Shown here: one piece after another, positions 1-9,883 of the stretch
Position numbering within the stretch: position 1 is the stretch's first letter
Layout of the letters: every line of letters starts with the position of its first letter
Translations under genes and position numbers: made by a program
DNA from: Planctomycetota bacterium
GTDB lineage: Bacteria; Planctomycetota; PLA2; JAEUHO01
Direction of reading: 5' to 3'
Assembly (NCBI GenBank): GCA_030066775.1
Contig: JASJAY010000050.1
Coordinates: 1 to 34,967, forward strand
DNA length: 34,967 nt
The notes under the pieces: generated by a model
What the model saw: the letters and a program-made list of their open reading frames with translations, nothing else
Told to the model about the DNA's origin: nothing
Databases searched by the model: none

Positions 1-983
1 CGCGCGTTCTCGTAGCGCTCCGTCGGCTCCGGTGCCATCGCTTTGGCGACGATCGAGCGCAGCGAGGTGCTCACCTCGTCGGGTAGGGGCAGGTAGATGC
101 CCTTGCGGGCGTCGCTGTAGAGGTCCTCGAGCGTGCGGAAGCCGTCGGCCTCGAACTGCTCGCGTCGCGCGGCGTAGCCGCGAGCCTCGGCCTCGCGTCC
201 CTCGCCGGTGGCCTTCTGCTCGGCCCTGAGCAGCTGGGTGATGCGCTCCTTGACCTGCGGACGCGTGAACTGGGACGAGCCGCGCAGGGGCGGCCGGCCG
301 GTGATCGCGAAGTGGATCAGGCTGCCGAGGCCCCACACGTCCGTGCGGGCGTCGACCTTGCCGCGCGCCTGCTCGGGCGAGAGGAAGCGGGGTGTGCCGA
401 CGATCTTCGTCTCGGCCTGCACGCCGTCGATGTCGCGGCAGATGCCGTAGTCGATCACGTAGGGACGCCGCGTCCGCGTGTCGATGAGGATGTTGTCGGG
501 CTTGAGGTCGCGATGCTGGATGCGGTACTCGACGTTGGACACCGCGATGCCGTCCGAGATCGGCAGCAGCACGTCGCGCACGAGCTTCACCGGGTCGGCC
601 CAGTGGCGGATGCGCGGGTAGCGCTTGGAGAGGCTGCCGTCGGCCGTCCACTGGACGATCTCGGTCAGGGTGATCGGATCGTAGAGCAGCTCCATCGTGA
701 AGTAGGGGCGCTCGTCCGTCAGCCAGGCCTGGTCGTAGACGGGCATGACGTGCGGGTGGCGGATCTTGGCCTGTGCCTCGCACTCCGCGAGGAAGCGCTC
801 GCGCAGGGCTTCGCTGATGCCGGGGGCGAGGATCTTGACGGCGACGTTGCGGTTGGTCGTCTCGTCGAAGGCGCGATAGACCGTGCCCATGCCGCCCTGA
901 CCGACGGGCTCTTCGATGCGGTAGCGCCCGAGCATATGGCCTCGGGGAAACTCCGATTCGATGTGCTGTCTGCCGGTGGCCAT
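1..983 (-). CDS. Hanks-type Ser/Thr protein kinase, C-terminus cut by window edge
   Basis: The minus-strand frame is open from an ATG at 983 to the window edge, giving 327 visible residues. I translated it by hand. It holds a complete eukaryotic-like kinase core: glycine loop GQGGMG (about residues 28-33), the ATP-binding lysine in VAVKIL (K50), the catalytic HRDLKPDN (157-164), and the activation segment ending in a GTPRFLSPEQ motif. The metal-binding DFG is DYG here (178-180). A stretch rich in charged and aromatic residues lies between the hinge and the HRD motif (about 105-140). The last visible residues match kinase subdomain XI (KAMAPEPTERY). A GGGGAG-like ribosome site precedes the ATG. 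In this family the kinase is usually followed by a membrane segment and sensor region, which would lie outside the window. It should phosphorylate Ser/Thr on unknown cytoplasmic targets. Confidence 0.92.
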   Translation of the reverse strand, partial: MATGRQHIESEFPRGHMLGRYRIEEPVGQGGMGTVYRAFDETTNRNVAVKILAPGISEALRERFLAECEAQAKIRHPHVMPVYDQAWLTDERPYFTMELLYDPITLTEIVQWTADGSLSKRYPRIRHWADPVKLVRDVLLPISDGIAVSNVEYRIQHRDLKPDNILIDTRTRRPYVIDYGICRDIDGVQAETKIVGTPRFLSPEQARGKVDARTDVWGLGSLIHFAITGRPPLRGSSQFTRPQVKERITQLLRAEQKATGEGREAEARGYAARREQFEADGFRTLEDLYSDARKGIYLPLPDEVSTSLRSIVAKAMAPEPTERYENA

Positions 984-1077
984 GCTCTCCCCGCCGCGCC
1001 ACGGGCGCCGGACGGCATACGGTATCCGAATCCCGCCGGAGGCCAGAGGCTTGGAAGCGGCCTGGGGACGGCCTGAT

Positions 1078-1165
1078 TGGTGCGAGAGGGGGGACTCGAA
1101 CCCCCAAGCCCGTTACGGGCGCCAGATCCTAAATCTGGTGCGTCTGCCAATTCCGCCACCCTCGC
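1078..1165 (-). tRNA. tRNA-Leu, anticodon UAG
   Basis: Read on the minus strand, this is a class II tRNA. The acceptor stem GCGAGGG pairs with CTCTCGC (one G-U). The anticodon stem CCAGA/TCTGG encloses the loop TTTAGGA, so the anticodon is TAG, which reads CUN leucine codons. The long variable arm (GCCCGTAACGGGC) is typical of leucine tRNAs. The T arm is GGGGG-TTCGAGT-CCCCC. The discriminator base is A, and a CCA end is encoded at 1080-1078. It sits between the kinase gene and the first ECF sigma gene. Confidence 0.96.
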
Positions 1166-1223
1166 ACGCACAGACGGCGCACCAGCCTAGCCGCGCCCGG
1201 CGCGCCTTTTTGTGCCTTTTGCG

Positions 1224-1250
1224 TTGGCACCCCTCGCAGCCCGCTACGTA
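1224..1250 (+). promoter_or_regulatory. Possible ECF-type promoter ahead of the sigma gene
   Basis: TTGGCACCCC at 1224-1233 and CTACGTA at 1244-1250 resemble an ECF-type -35 (A/CAC) and -10 (CGT) pair. They lie 26 bases upstream of the GTG start of the fused ECF sigma factor. The spacing is shorter than the usual 16 or so bases, so the match is weak. If real, it would fit autoregulation by the downstream sigma factor, which is inference. Confidence 0.2.
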
Positions 1251-1275
1251 GAGGGGGGAAAGGACGTGGACGCCC

Positions 1276-3153
1276 GTGGCAGGGATCACCCGAGCTGACC
1301 ACCGCACGCGCATCGAACAATGCGTGGACGGCTGCGCGCGCCGCGCGTGGGCCGTCGCCTTCGCGCTCCTCCGGGACCGCGACGAGGCCTTCGACGCCGT
1401 GCAGCAGGCCTGCCTCGTGCTCGCCCGCAAGCCGGAGGCGATTCCGCAGGGCAGCCCCTGGCCGTGGTTCGGGGTCGTGGTCGCAAACGAGGCCCGGAAC
1501 ATCCGCCGCAAGCGCCGACCCCAGACGAACCGCCTGGACGAAGGAGTGCCCATGTCGCTGCCCCCGTCCCGCGACCCGGACCCGGTCGCGGCCGCACAGC
1601 TGGGGGAGACCGAGGCGCGGCTCCGGGAGGCGCTCGATGCGCTGCCCCCGAAGGAGCGCGAGGCGGTCTACCTCACCCACGTGGCAGGCATGTCGCAGGT
1701 CGCCGCGGCCGAGGCGCTCGATCGCCCCCGCGCCACCGTCTCGCTGCATGCCCGCCGCGGCGTGGCGCGCCTCGAGGCGCACCTCGCGCGCCCGGCATCC
1801 CGTCTCACGCGCGCGCTCGCCCTCGTGCCGCTCGTCAGCCCGCCCGGCGGCTGGAGCGGCGCCACGAGCGCATGGACCCAGGCCGCCCTCGGCGCGCTGC
1901 CCGCGACCGCCGCCGTCACCTCGACCACCCTCGGAGCCGCGACCGTCATGACCTCGAAGACCGTGTGGATCGTCAGCCTCACCGCCGCGCTCGGACTCGG
2001 CGTCCTCGGAGGCCGCTACGTCATGCCGGCGACGGCACCCAGCAGCGAGACGCAGACCGCGAACGCGCCGGACGCCGACATGCGCGCCGATGCCGCGGGG
2101 ACCGATGCCGCACCGCTCGAGGGCCGTGGCGTCGAGAACGTCGAGACGCTTCGACAGAAGCTCCACGATGCGCGCATGGCCCTGGCGCGGGCGCGTACGC
2201 ACGCCGACACGCTCGAGCGCGCGCTCGAGGCCAAGCGCGATCCCTTGGCCGTGAAGACGGGGCCGGTGTTCACGTTCGGCAGCCTCGGCCAGCTCGAGGC
2301 CATCCGCGAGGCGAACTGGCGGGAGATGGCCACGGCCGCGCGCGCGGTCGAGGGCGGCGTGCTCGAGATCTTCAAGCGCACGGAGAAGGGCGAGGCCGTC
2401 CCGAAGGCGCTCTACCTGACGCTGCAGGAGAACGTCGAGAAGATGCGGAAGTACGAGTACCGCACGATCGACAAGATCCCGACGTCCGCGAAGCACAACG
2501 GCGAGCTCACGCATCCCATCACCGTGGCCAACCTGCTCGCCGCGATCCTCTCCGAGGTCGGTCTCCCCCTGGACGACACGCAGGTCGCCGACATCAACCG
2601 GCTCGGCAACGCATTCGACAAGGCCTACGAAGGGCTCGTCCGCCGGTTCGACGCCGACACGCCGCGGGTGCGTCGCATCCTCGAGGAGTACCGGCTCAAG
2701 GGGCGGTTCCGCGAGGACCTGAAGCAGGTGCTCACGGCGTCGCAGCGGGAGGCCGTCGTCAACCCCGAGACGGAAGGGCTGGCCGGTCTCGACCTACACG
2801 ATCCCACGCTCATGATCCTGCACACGAGCCCCGTGCTGACGGGTGCCGACCGCGCCGAGGTCGGCGCGAAGCTCAAGACCGTGCTTGCCAAGAAGTTCGC
2901 CGTAGGGGCCGATGACGCCGGGACCCTCGACGCGGCCGTCGAGGCCTGGCTCGGGGGCGTGGCGCGCATCCTCGAGCCCGTCGACAAGCTGCGCGTGAAG
3001 CACTACTCGTACGAGCAGGGCCTGGCGGCGGGTGAGGCCACGGCGTTGCTCTACGACCGCATGCTGCGCGACGTCCCGCTCACCGACGCGGCCCGCAAGG
3101 CGCTCCTCGACGACTTCGCCTTCTACGTCCCCCGCCTCATCCGCACGCCCTAG
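1276..3153 (+). CDS. ECF sigma factor fused to a TM segment and an extracytoplasmic region
   Basis: The product is 625 aa with a GTG start. Residues about 10-80 match sigma-70 region 2, ending in a basic patch (RRKRR). Residues about 113-170 match region 4 with its helix-turn-helix (LPPKEREAVYL, then a second helix around ATVSLHARRGVARL). An Ala/Thr-rich linker leads to one hydrophobic segment at about 228-249, followed by a likely coiled coil at about 283-315 and about 300 residues that I do not recognise. ECF factors are normally about 180-200 aa, so this is a membrane-anchored, three-part protein. No anti-sigma gene lies next to it. The tail may sense an envelope signal and release or restrain the sigma part directly, which is inference from architecture. 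A perfect inverted repeat follows the stop. Confidence 0.85.
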   Translation: MAGITRADHRTRIEQCVDGCARRAWAVAFALLRDRDEAFDAVQQACLVLARKPEAIPQGSPWPWFGVVVANEARNIRRKRRPQTNRLDEGVPMSLPPSRDPDPVAAAQLGETEARLREALDALPPKEREAVYLTHVAGMSQVAAAEALDRPRATVSLHARRGVARLEAHLARPASRLTRALALVPLVSPPGGWSGATSAWTQAALGALPATAAVTSTTLGAATVMTSKTVWIVSLTAALGLGVLGGRYVMPATAPSSETQTANAPDADMRADAAGTDAAPLEGRGVENVETLRQKLHDARMALARARTHADTLERALEAKRDPLAVKTGPVFTFGSLGQLEAIREANWREMATAARAVEGGVLEIFKRTEKGEAVPKALYLTLQENVEKMRKYEYRTIDKIPTSAKHNGELTHPITVANLLAAILSEVGLPLDDTQVADINRLGNAFDKAYEGLVRRFDADTPRVRRILEEYRLKGRFREDLKQVLTASQREAVVNPETEGLAGLDLHDPTLMILHTSPVLTGADRAEVGAKLKTVLAKKFAVGADDAGTLDAAVEAWLGGVARILEPVDKLRVKHYSYEQGLAAGEATALLYDRMLRDVPLTDAARKALLDDFAFYVPRLIRTP

Positions 3154-3180
3154 CCCGGACTACTCACGTAACTCGCCGCA

Positions 3181-3238
3181 TTGGTACCGGGTGAAACTGC
3201 GGCAAGCTGCAACTTGCCGCAGTTTCACCCGGTACCAA
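3181..3238. repeat. Perfect inverted repeat, 26-bp arms and 6-base loop
   Basis: Arms at 3181-3206 and 3213-3238 are exact reverse complements, and the loop is CTGCAA. It begins with TTGGTACCGG. It lies between the convergent ends of the ECF sigma gene and the small Cys-rich gene. In RNA it would fold on either strand into one long uninterrupted hairpin. No T-run follows on either strand, so it is not a standard intrinsic terminator. It could be a non-canonical bidirectional terminator, an mRNA-end stabiliser, or a copy of a REP- or MITE-like dispersed palindrome. Confidence 0.9.
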
Positions 3239-3247
3239 CGCTGCAAG

Positions 3248-3382
3248 TTAGAGGCGGTTGGGCTTGCAGAGGGCGCCCTTCTTGCGGGACTCCCAGCCGC
3301 AGCGTCTGCAGCTGAACCGCGGCGCGTGCCCCTTCAGCTTGGGCTTCTTCTTGCCTTTCGTGCAGCCGTCGATGCGTCCCAT
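3248..3382 (-). CDS. Small basic Cys-rich (zinc-ribbon-like) protein, 44 aa
   Basis: The product is 44 aa. A strong AAGGAG ribosome site lies 12 bases before the ATG at 3382, which supports it as a real gene. The sequence is Lys/Arg-rich. Its cysteines are C7, a CRRC pair in FSCRRCGWES, and a C-terminal C in ALCKPNRL, a pattern that could bind one zinc. It starts 46 bases after the last permease of the metal-uptake operon on the same strand, so it may be the final operon gene. From memory, similar short proteins with a CxxCG...CKP ending occur in other bacteria without an assigned role. A metal-related function is only suggested by position. Confidence 0.7.
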   Translation of the reverse strand: MGRIDGCTKGKKKPKLKGHAPRFSCRRCGWESRKKGALCKPNRL

Positions 3383-3428
3383 GGCGTTGTCTGTCTCCTT
3401 CACCGACGCAACGCGTCGGCGTGACGGG

Positions 3429-4514
3429 TCATGCCCTCGAACCTGGACTGCGTACGCGGGCGTCGCCCATGTCCGTGAGCCGCCAGCGTGTGCCCTGCTC
3501 GACGACCAGACCTGCGCGCACGGTGCGATCGAGCGCGCGGGAGATCGCCGTCGGCTCCCAAGGCAGGTGGGCCTCCAGGTAGGCGCGGTCTGCGCCTGCG
3601 CCGGCCAGCTGCAGGAGCAGCACGCGGTCCCGCAGATCGCGTCGCTGGATCCGTCGCCGCGAGGCCCGTGCGAGCAACCCGCGCTTGGGCGCCACGAGGA
3701 GCACGACCAGGAACACGAACCCGGCGACCGACGACATCGGTCCGGTCGGCGCGATGTCCAGCGCGAGGCCGAGGTAGAAGCCAAGCACCGCACTCAGCAC
3801 GCCTAGCGCGGCGCTCACGACCATCATTCGCTTGAGGTCGTCGCACAGCAGGTAGGCGGCTGCGGGCGGGGTGATCATCAGGGCGACCACGAGGATCGAG
3901 CCGGCCACCTCGAACGCGCTCACCGTGGCCAGCGACACGACACCGAGCCAGGCCACGTGCAGCAGCGCCGGGCGGAAGCCGAGGCGACCCGCGAGGAGCG
4001 GATCGAACACCATCAGCTTCAGCTCCTTGAAGAACACCGCGATGAACGCGACCACCACGAGGAGCATGCCCACCATGATGTAGGCGGGGCGCGGACCGAA
4101 GTCGGTGCCGCCGATGACCAGCCGGTCGAGCGGCGTGAGCGCCAGGTTGCCGTCGATGATGCAGTGGGCGTGGAAGTGCGTGTTGCCGAGCTCGGTGCTC
4201 GCCATCACGATGCCGATGCTGAACAGGGCCGGGAACACCACGCCGAGCGACGCGTCGTCCTTCACGAGGCGCGTGCGGGCAAGCGCTGCGACGAGCACGA
4301 CCATCAGCAGCCCCGCAGCGCCGGCCGAGAGGATCAAGAGCGGCGAGCTGCGATCGCGGAGGACGATGAACGCGAGGATGATGCCCGGCAGCACGGCGTG
4401 GCTCAGCCCCTCGCTGACGAGCGCCTCGCGGTTCGCGACGAGCAGCACGCCCACGAGCGAACACATCAGGCCAGTTGCCACGGAGATGACGAGCGTCCAG
4501 AACTCGATCCCCAT
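3429..4514 (-). CDS. Mn/Zn/Fe ABC transporter permease with C-terminal winged helix (TroD-like)
   Basis: The product is 361 aa. The N-terminal about 280 residues form the multi-pass ABC-3 permease typical of Mn/Zn/Fe uptake systems, with the family segment SEGLSHAVLPGI near the start and the signature around VGSLLVV/ALMITPPAAAYLL. After the last TM helix and an Arg-rich linker, about 75 residues read as a winged helix (AISRALDRTVRAGLV, then WRLTDMGDAR). This resembles the first part of a DtxR/MntR-type DNA-binding domain without that family's metal-binding dimer domain. Permease-DtxR fusions are known in TroD/MntC-like proteins. The ATG overlaps the upstream permease stop by one base (TGATG), which indicates translational coupling. 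Upstream in-frame codons were rejected because they lie inside the neighbouring gene. Confidence 0.9.
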   Translation of the reverse strand: MGIEFWTLVISVATGLMCSLVGVLLVANREALVSEGLSHAVLPGIILAFIVLRDRSSPLLILSAGAAGLLMVVLVAALARTRLVKDDASLGVVFPALFSIGIVMASTELGNTHFHAHCIIDGNLALTPLDRLVIGGTDFGPRPAYIMVGMLLVVVAFIAVFFKELKLMVFDPLLAGRLGFRPALLHVAWLGVVSLATVSAFEVAGSILVVALMITPPAAAYLLCDDLKRMMVVSAALGVLSAVLGFYLGLALDIAPTGPMSSVAGFVFLVVLLVAPKRGLLARASRRRIQRRDLRDRVLLLQLAGAGADRAYLEAHLPWEPTAISRALDRTVRAGLVVEQGTRWRLTDMGDARVRSPGSRA

Positions 4515-5431
4515 CACGCGCCTCCTGCGCCCAGCACGGCGCGCCGACGGCGCTTGCGGCTGCGATACCGAGCGAGGATCCCCCGGTCCGGTGCGAACAG
4601 GATCGACACGATGAAGATCGCCGTCGCGACGAGCACGATCATGGGGCCGGTGGGGGCCCGGGCGTAGAGCGCGCTGAGCAGCGAGCCGCCGGCGCCGGAC
4701 ACGGCGCCGAAGATCGCGGACAGGATCACCATGCCGCGTAGGGAGCGGGTCCATTGGCGCGCCGCGCTCGCGGGGGTGACCAGCAGCGCGATCATCAGCA
4801 CGACCCCGACGGCATGGATGCCGATCACGATGCTGGTGACCTGTAGCACGGCGAGGATCGTGTCCACGCGCGTCGCGTCGAAGCCCATGCTGTGGGCGAA
4901 GGCGCTGTCGAACGTGTGCAGCTTGAGCGCGCCCCACAGCAGGATCATCGTGGCGATGGCCAGGGCGCCGAGGACCGCGATCAACAGGAGGTCGCCCTGG
5001 GTGAGCGCGGCCGCGAGTCCGAACACGTAGTCCTCGAGCCCCGCGTGCCCCGAGATGCGGGGCGAGCGCTGCACGACGCGCAGCAGGAGGATGCCGGTCC
5101 CGAAGAACACGGCCAGCATCACCCCGAGTGCGGCGTCTTCCTTGACGCGCGTGCGCGAGGTGATGGCGCGTGTGAGCAGGAGCGCCAGCACGCCCGCAAC
5201 GAGCGCACCGGGAATCAGCACCACGATCGCCTTGGTGCCCGTTCCCGCGATGAGGGCGCTGATCGCGAAGGCGCCCACGATCCCCAGCAGCGACGCATGC
5301 GAGACCACGTCGCCGATGAGCGCTTGCCGGCGGAGGTAGGAGAAGCAGCCGAGGGCGCCGCTCGTTGCGCCGATCAGGCCCGTGCCCAGGCAGACGGTTC
5401 GAAAGGTGTGATCGCCGAGGAGCTCAAGCAC
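4514..5431 (-). CDS. Mn/Zn/Fe ABC transporter permease (TroC-like)
   Basis: The product is about 305 aa and hydrophobic throughout, with eight or nine likely TM helices. It has the ABC-3 family segments LRRQALIGDVVSHASLLGI near the N-terminus and VGVVLMIALLVTPASAARQ in the second half, the ATPase-coupling region. I chose the GTG at 5431, which overlaps the ATPase stop by 8 bases and begins VLELLGDHTFRT as family members do. An in-frame ATG at 5461 would add 10 atypical residues and a 38-base overlap, and cannot be excluded. It is the first of two dissimilar permeases, which probably form a heterodimeric channel with the adjacent permease. Confidence 0.9.
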   Translation of the reverse strand: MLELLGDHTFRTVCLGTGLIGATSGALGCFSYLRRQALIGDVVSHASLLGIVGAFAISALIAGTGTKAIVVLIPGALVAGVLALLLTRAITSRTRVKEDAALGVMLAVFFGTGILLLRVVQRSPRISGHAGLEDYVFGLAAALTQGDLLLIAVLGALAIATMILLWGALKLHTFDSAFAHSMGFDATRVDTILAVLQVTSIVIGIHAVGVVLMIALLVTPASAARQWTRSLRGMVILSAIFGAVSGAGGSLLSALYARAPTGPMIVLVATAIFIVSILFAPDRGILARYRSRKRRRRAVLGAGGA

Positions 5432-6173
5432 GGGGCACCGGGACCCGCACGGAGCCGCCATAGGTGCGTTCCACGTGCGCGTCGGTGAACGTCCTGCCGA
5501 CGGGGCCGCAGGCGACGATCTTGCGGTTCAGCAGCGCGACCTGGTCGAAGTACTCCGGAACCGTGGCGAGGTCGTGGTGCACCACGAGCAGCGTCTTGCC
5601 CTCGTCGCGAAGCCCGTGCAGCAGACGCACGATGGCGCGCTCCGTCTTGGCGTCCACGCCGGCGAACGGCTCGTCCATCATCAAGAGGTCTGCGTGCTGC
5701 ACGAACGCGCGGGCCAGGAAGATGCGCTGCTGCTGCCCTCCGGACAGCTCGCTGATCTGGCTGTCGGCCTGCTCGACCATCTCGACGAGCTCGAGCGCCG
5801 CCATGGCCTCGGCGCGCTGCGTCTTGCCCGGGCGGCGGAACCACCCGAGCCTGCCGTACGTGCCCATCAGCACCACGTCCATCACCGTGGCGGGGAAGTC
5901 CCAGTCGACGCTACGCCGCTGCGGCACGTAGGCGACGCGATGGCGCACACGCTCCAGCGGCTGACCGAACACCTCGACGCGTCCGGCCAGCGGCGGGAGC
6001 AGCCCCAGCGTGGAGAGCAGCAGTGTGCTCTTGCCGGCCCCGTTGGGCCCGACGACGCCCATGATGCAGCCGGCCGGCAGCTCCAGATCGATGTCCCACA
6101 GCACCGGATCGCTCTCGTACGCGACGGTCAGACCGTCGATGCGCAGCGCGGGGGGAGCGGAGGCGCGGGTCAT
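5424..6173 (-). CDS. Mn/Zn/Fe ABC transporter ATP-binding protein (TroB-like)
   Basis: The product is 249 aa, normal length for the family. Walker A GPNGAGKST is at 42-50, the Q-loop near 85, the ABC signature LSGGQ at 143-147, Walker B LLMMDEP at 163-169, and the switch histidine is in VVHHD. The segment QRRSVDWDFPATVMDVVLMG is characteristic of ATPases serving Mn/Zn/Fe (TroB/MntB/SitB) importers. It lies 19 bases downstream of the binding-protein gene and overlaps the permease gene, so the four transporter genes should form one transcript. It powers metal import from the cytoplasmic face. Confidence 0.93.
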   Translation of the reverse strand: MTRASAPPALRIDGLTVAYESDPVLWDIDLELPAGCIMGVVGPNGAGKSTLLLSTLGLLPPLAGRVEVFGQPLERVRHRVAYVPQRRSVDWDFPATVMDVVLMGTYGRLGWFRRPGKTQRAEAMAALELVEMVEQADSQISELSGGQQQRIFLARAFVQHADLLMMDEPFAGVDAKTERAIVRLLHGLRDEGKTLLVVHHDLATVPEYFDQVALLNRKIVACGPVGRTFTDAHVERTYGGSVRVPVPRA

Positions 6174-6192
6174 GGGCGCGTTCGGTGGACCG

Positions 6193-7137
6193 CTACTTGA
6201 GGGCCTTGTGGATCAGGTCGACGTTGGAGCGGAAGGCACCGAGGTAGGTGTTCTGAGGCGGGGACTCGCCCAGGTCGTCGGAGTGCAGGCTGTCGTCGGC
6301 GATCTCGACGTTCCAGCCGAGGCTCTGCGACGCCTCCTTCAGCGCCTGCGTGATCTTCGGGTTCGTGAGCGACTCCATGAAGATCACCGGCACCTTGCGC
6401 TCGGCGATGGTCTTCGCCACGGTGCGCATGGTCTGGATGTCGGCTTCCTGATCGTTGCCGACGCCGAGCACGGCGACCGTCTCGAGGCCGTACACCTTGG
6501 CGAAGTAGTTGAACGCATCGTGGCCGCTGACGAGGAAGCGACGGCTCTCGGGAATCTCCGCCAGCTTGCCCTTCGCCCAGTCGTGCGCCTCGCGGACCTT
6601 CTTGACGTAGGCGGCGCCGTTCTTCTTGTACGTCTCCGCGTGCTCCGCGTTCGTCTCGCCCAAGCGTGCGGCGAGCGCTTCGACACAAGCGGACCAGCCG
6701 GGCAGGTGGTTCCAGATGTGCGGATCGAAGGGGGCCTTCGGGTCGATCTCACCGTCCTCGACCCAGTCCAGGCGGTCACTCTCCGGGAACGCGGAGGCCA
6801 TCGACCACGCCTTGGCCTCGAAGGTCTCTTCCATCAGCTTCTCGAGCTGCGCCTCGAGGTGGAAGCCGTTCCAGACGATGAGGTCGGCCGCCTCCATCGC
6901 CTTCACGTCGTTCGTGCTGGCGCTGTAGCTGTGAGGGTCGACGCCCGGGCCGCAGAGCAGCTTGATGTCGGCGCCCGTGCCTTCGGTGATCGCCTGGAGG
7001 GCGTCGTTGATGTGGCCCGTGGTGGCCACGATCTTGAAGCCGCCCGCGTCCTCGGTCGTGTCTCCGCCGCAGCCGGCGAGGCACACGCAGAGCAGGGCGA
7101 TGAGTAGGGGGGTCAGGTGCAGTCGAAGGGACGGCAT
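6193..7137 (-). CDS. Metal-binding lipoprotein, ZnuA/TroA family
   Basis: The product is 314 aa. A hydrophobic signal ends in a lipobox (VCLAGC), so the mature protein should be lipid-anchored. The fold matches the cluster 9 (TroA/ZnuA) solute-binding family. Candidate metal ligands are the His of GVDPHSY, the His of PFDPHIWNH, the His of SGHDAFNYFAKVYG, and an Asp/His cluster near the C-terminus (ADDSLHSDD). The short His-rich loop typical of ZnuA is absent, which slightly favours Mn or Fe over Zn, but specificity cannot be read from sequence alone. The ATG at 7137 was chosen because it begins the signal peptide and has AGGAG 9 bases upstream; a further in-frame start would run through the operator. 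It is the first gene of the operon. Confidence 0.92.
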   Translation of the reverse strand: MPSLRLHLTPLLIALLCVCLAGCGGDTTEDAGGFKIVATTGHINDALQAITEGTGADIKLLCGPGVDPHSYSASTNDVKAMEAADLIVWNGFHLEAQLEKLMEETFEAKAWSMASAFPESDRLDWVEDGEIDPKAPFDPHIWNHLPGWSACVEALAARLGETNAEHAETYKKNGAAYVKKVREAHDWAKGKLAEIPESRRFLVSGHDAFNYFAKVYGLETVAVLGVGNDQEADIQTMRTVAKTIAERKVPVIFMESLTNPKITQALKEASQSLGWNVEIADDSLHSDDLGESPPQNTYLGAFRSNVDLIHKALK

Positions 7138-7157
7138 CGGACGGAGCTCCTCGTGGG

Positions 7158-7178
7158 TTTTGAGAATGGTTCTCAAAA
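7158..7178. promoter_or_regulatory. Fur-family-like operator palindrome
   Basis: TTTTGAGAA-TGG-TTCTCAAAA is a perfect 9-bp-arm inverted repeat with a 3-base spacer. Its core TGAGAATGGTTCTCA fits the Fur-family pattern TGAnAATnnTTnTCA. It ends 20 bases before the binding-protein ATG on the minus strand, where a bound repressor would block transcription or initiation. It is AT-rich within a strongly GC-rich background. A Fur, Zur or Mur-type regulator is the best guess. A DtxR/MntR site looks less likely from the arm sequence. Confidence 0.75.
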
Positions 7179-7212
7179 GGGTAGCCGGGCGGCCCGGCGG
7201 AGGCACTTCTGA

Positions 7213-9762
<2,550 letters not shown>

Positions 9763-9790
9763 CGCACAAAGCAGTCAGCCTGCTCATCTG

Positions 9791-9829
9791 CGCCGCCCCG
9801 GGCCTTTGCTCGGGGCGGCGTTCTCGTTT
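9791..9829 (+). terminator. Intrinsic terminator after the catalase-peroxidase
   Basis: A perfect 10-bp GC stem, CGCCGCCCCG (9791-9800) and CGGGGCGGCG (9811-9820), has a 10-base loop and is followed by TTCTCGTTT. It lies 29 bases after the stop codon. The U-tract is interrupted but present only on the plus strand, so it serves this gene rather than the convergent sigma gene. Confidence 0.8.
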
Positions 9830-9883
9830 CGGTCGGATCCCGGACTCGCGCGCGGGGCCTCCCGTGTCGCGCGCGCCATGGAT

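Noticed and set aside
1113-1553. Long open frames on the opposite strand of the tRNA and the first sigma gene
   Set aside because: They cross a tRNA gene and are antisense to a coding region with clear sigma motifs, so they are high-GC shadows.
3400-4464. Alternative frame of 354 codons within the permease gene
   Set aside because: Its translation is Arg- and Pro-rich with no TM segments, while the overlapping frame encodes a clear ABC-3 permease.
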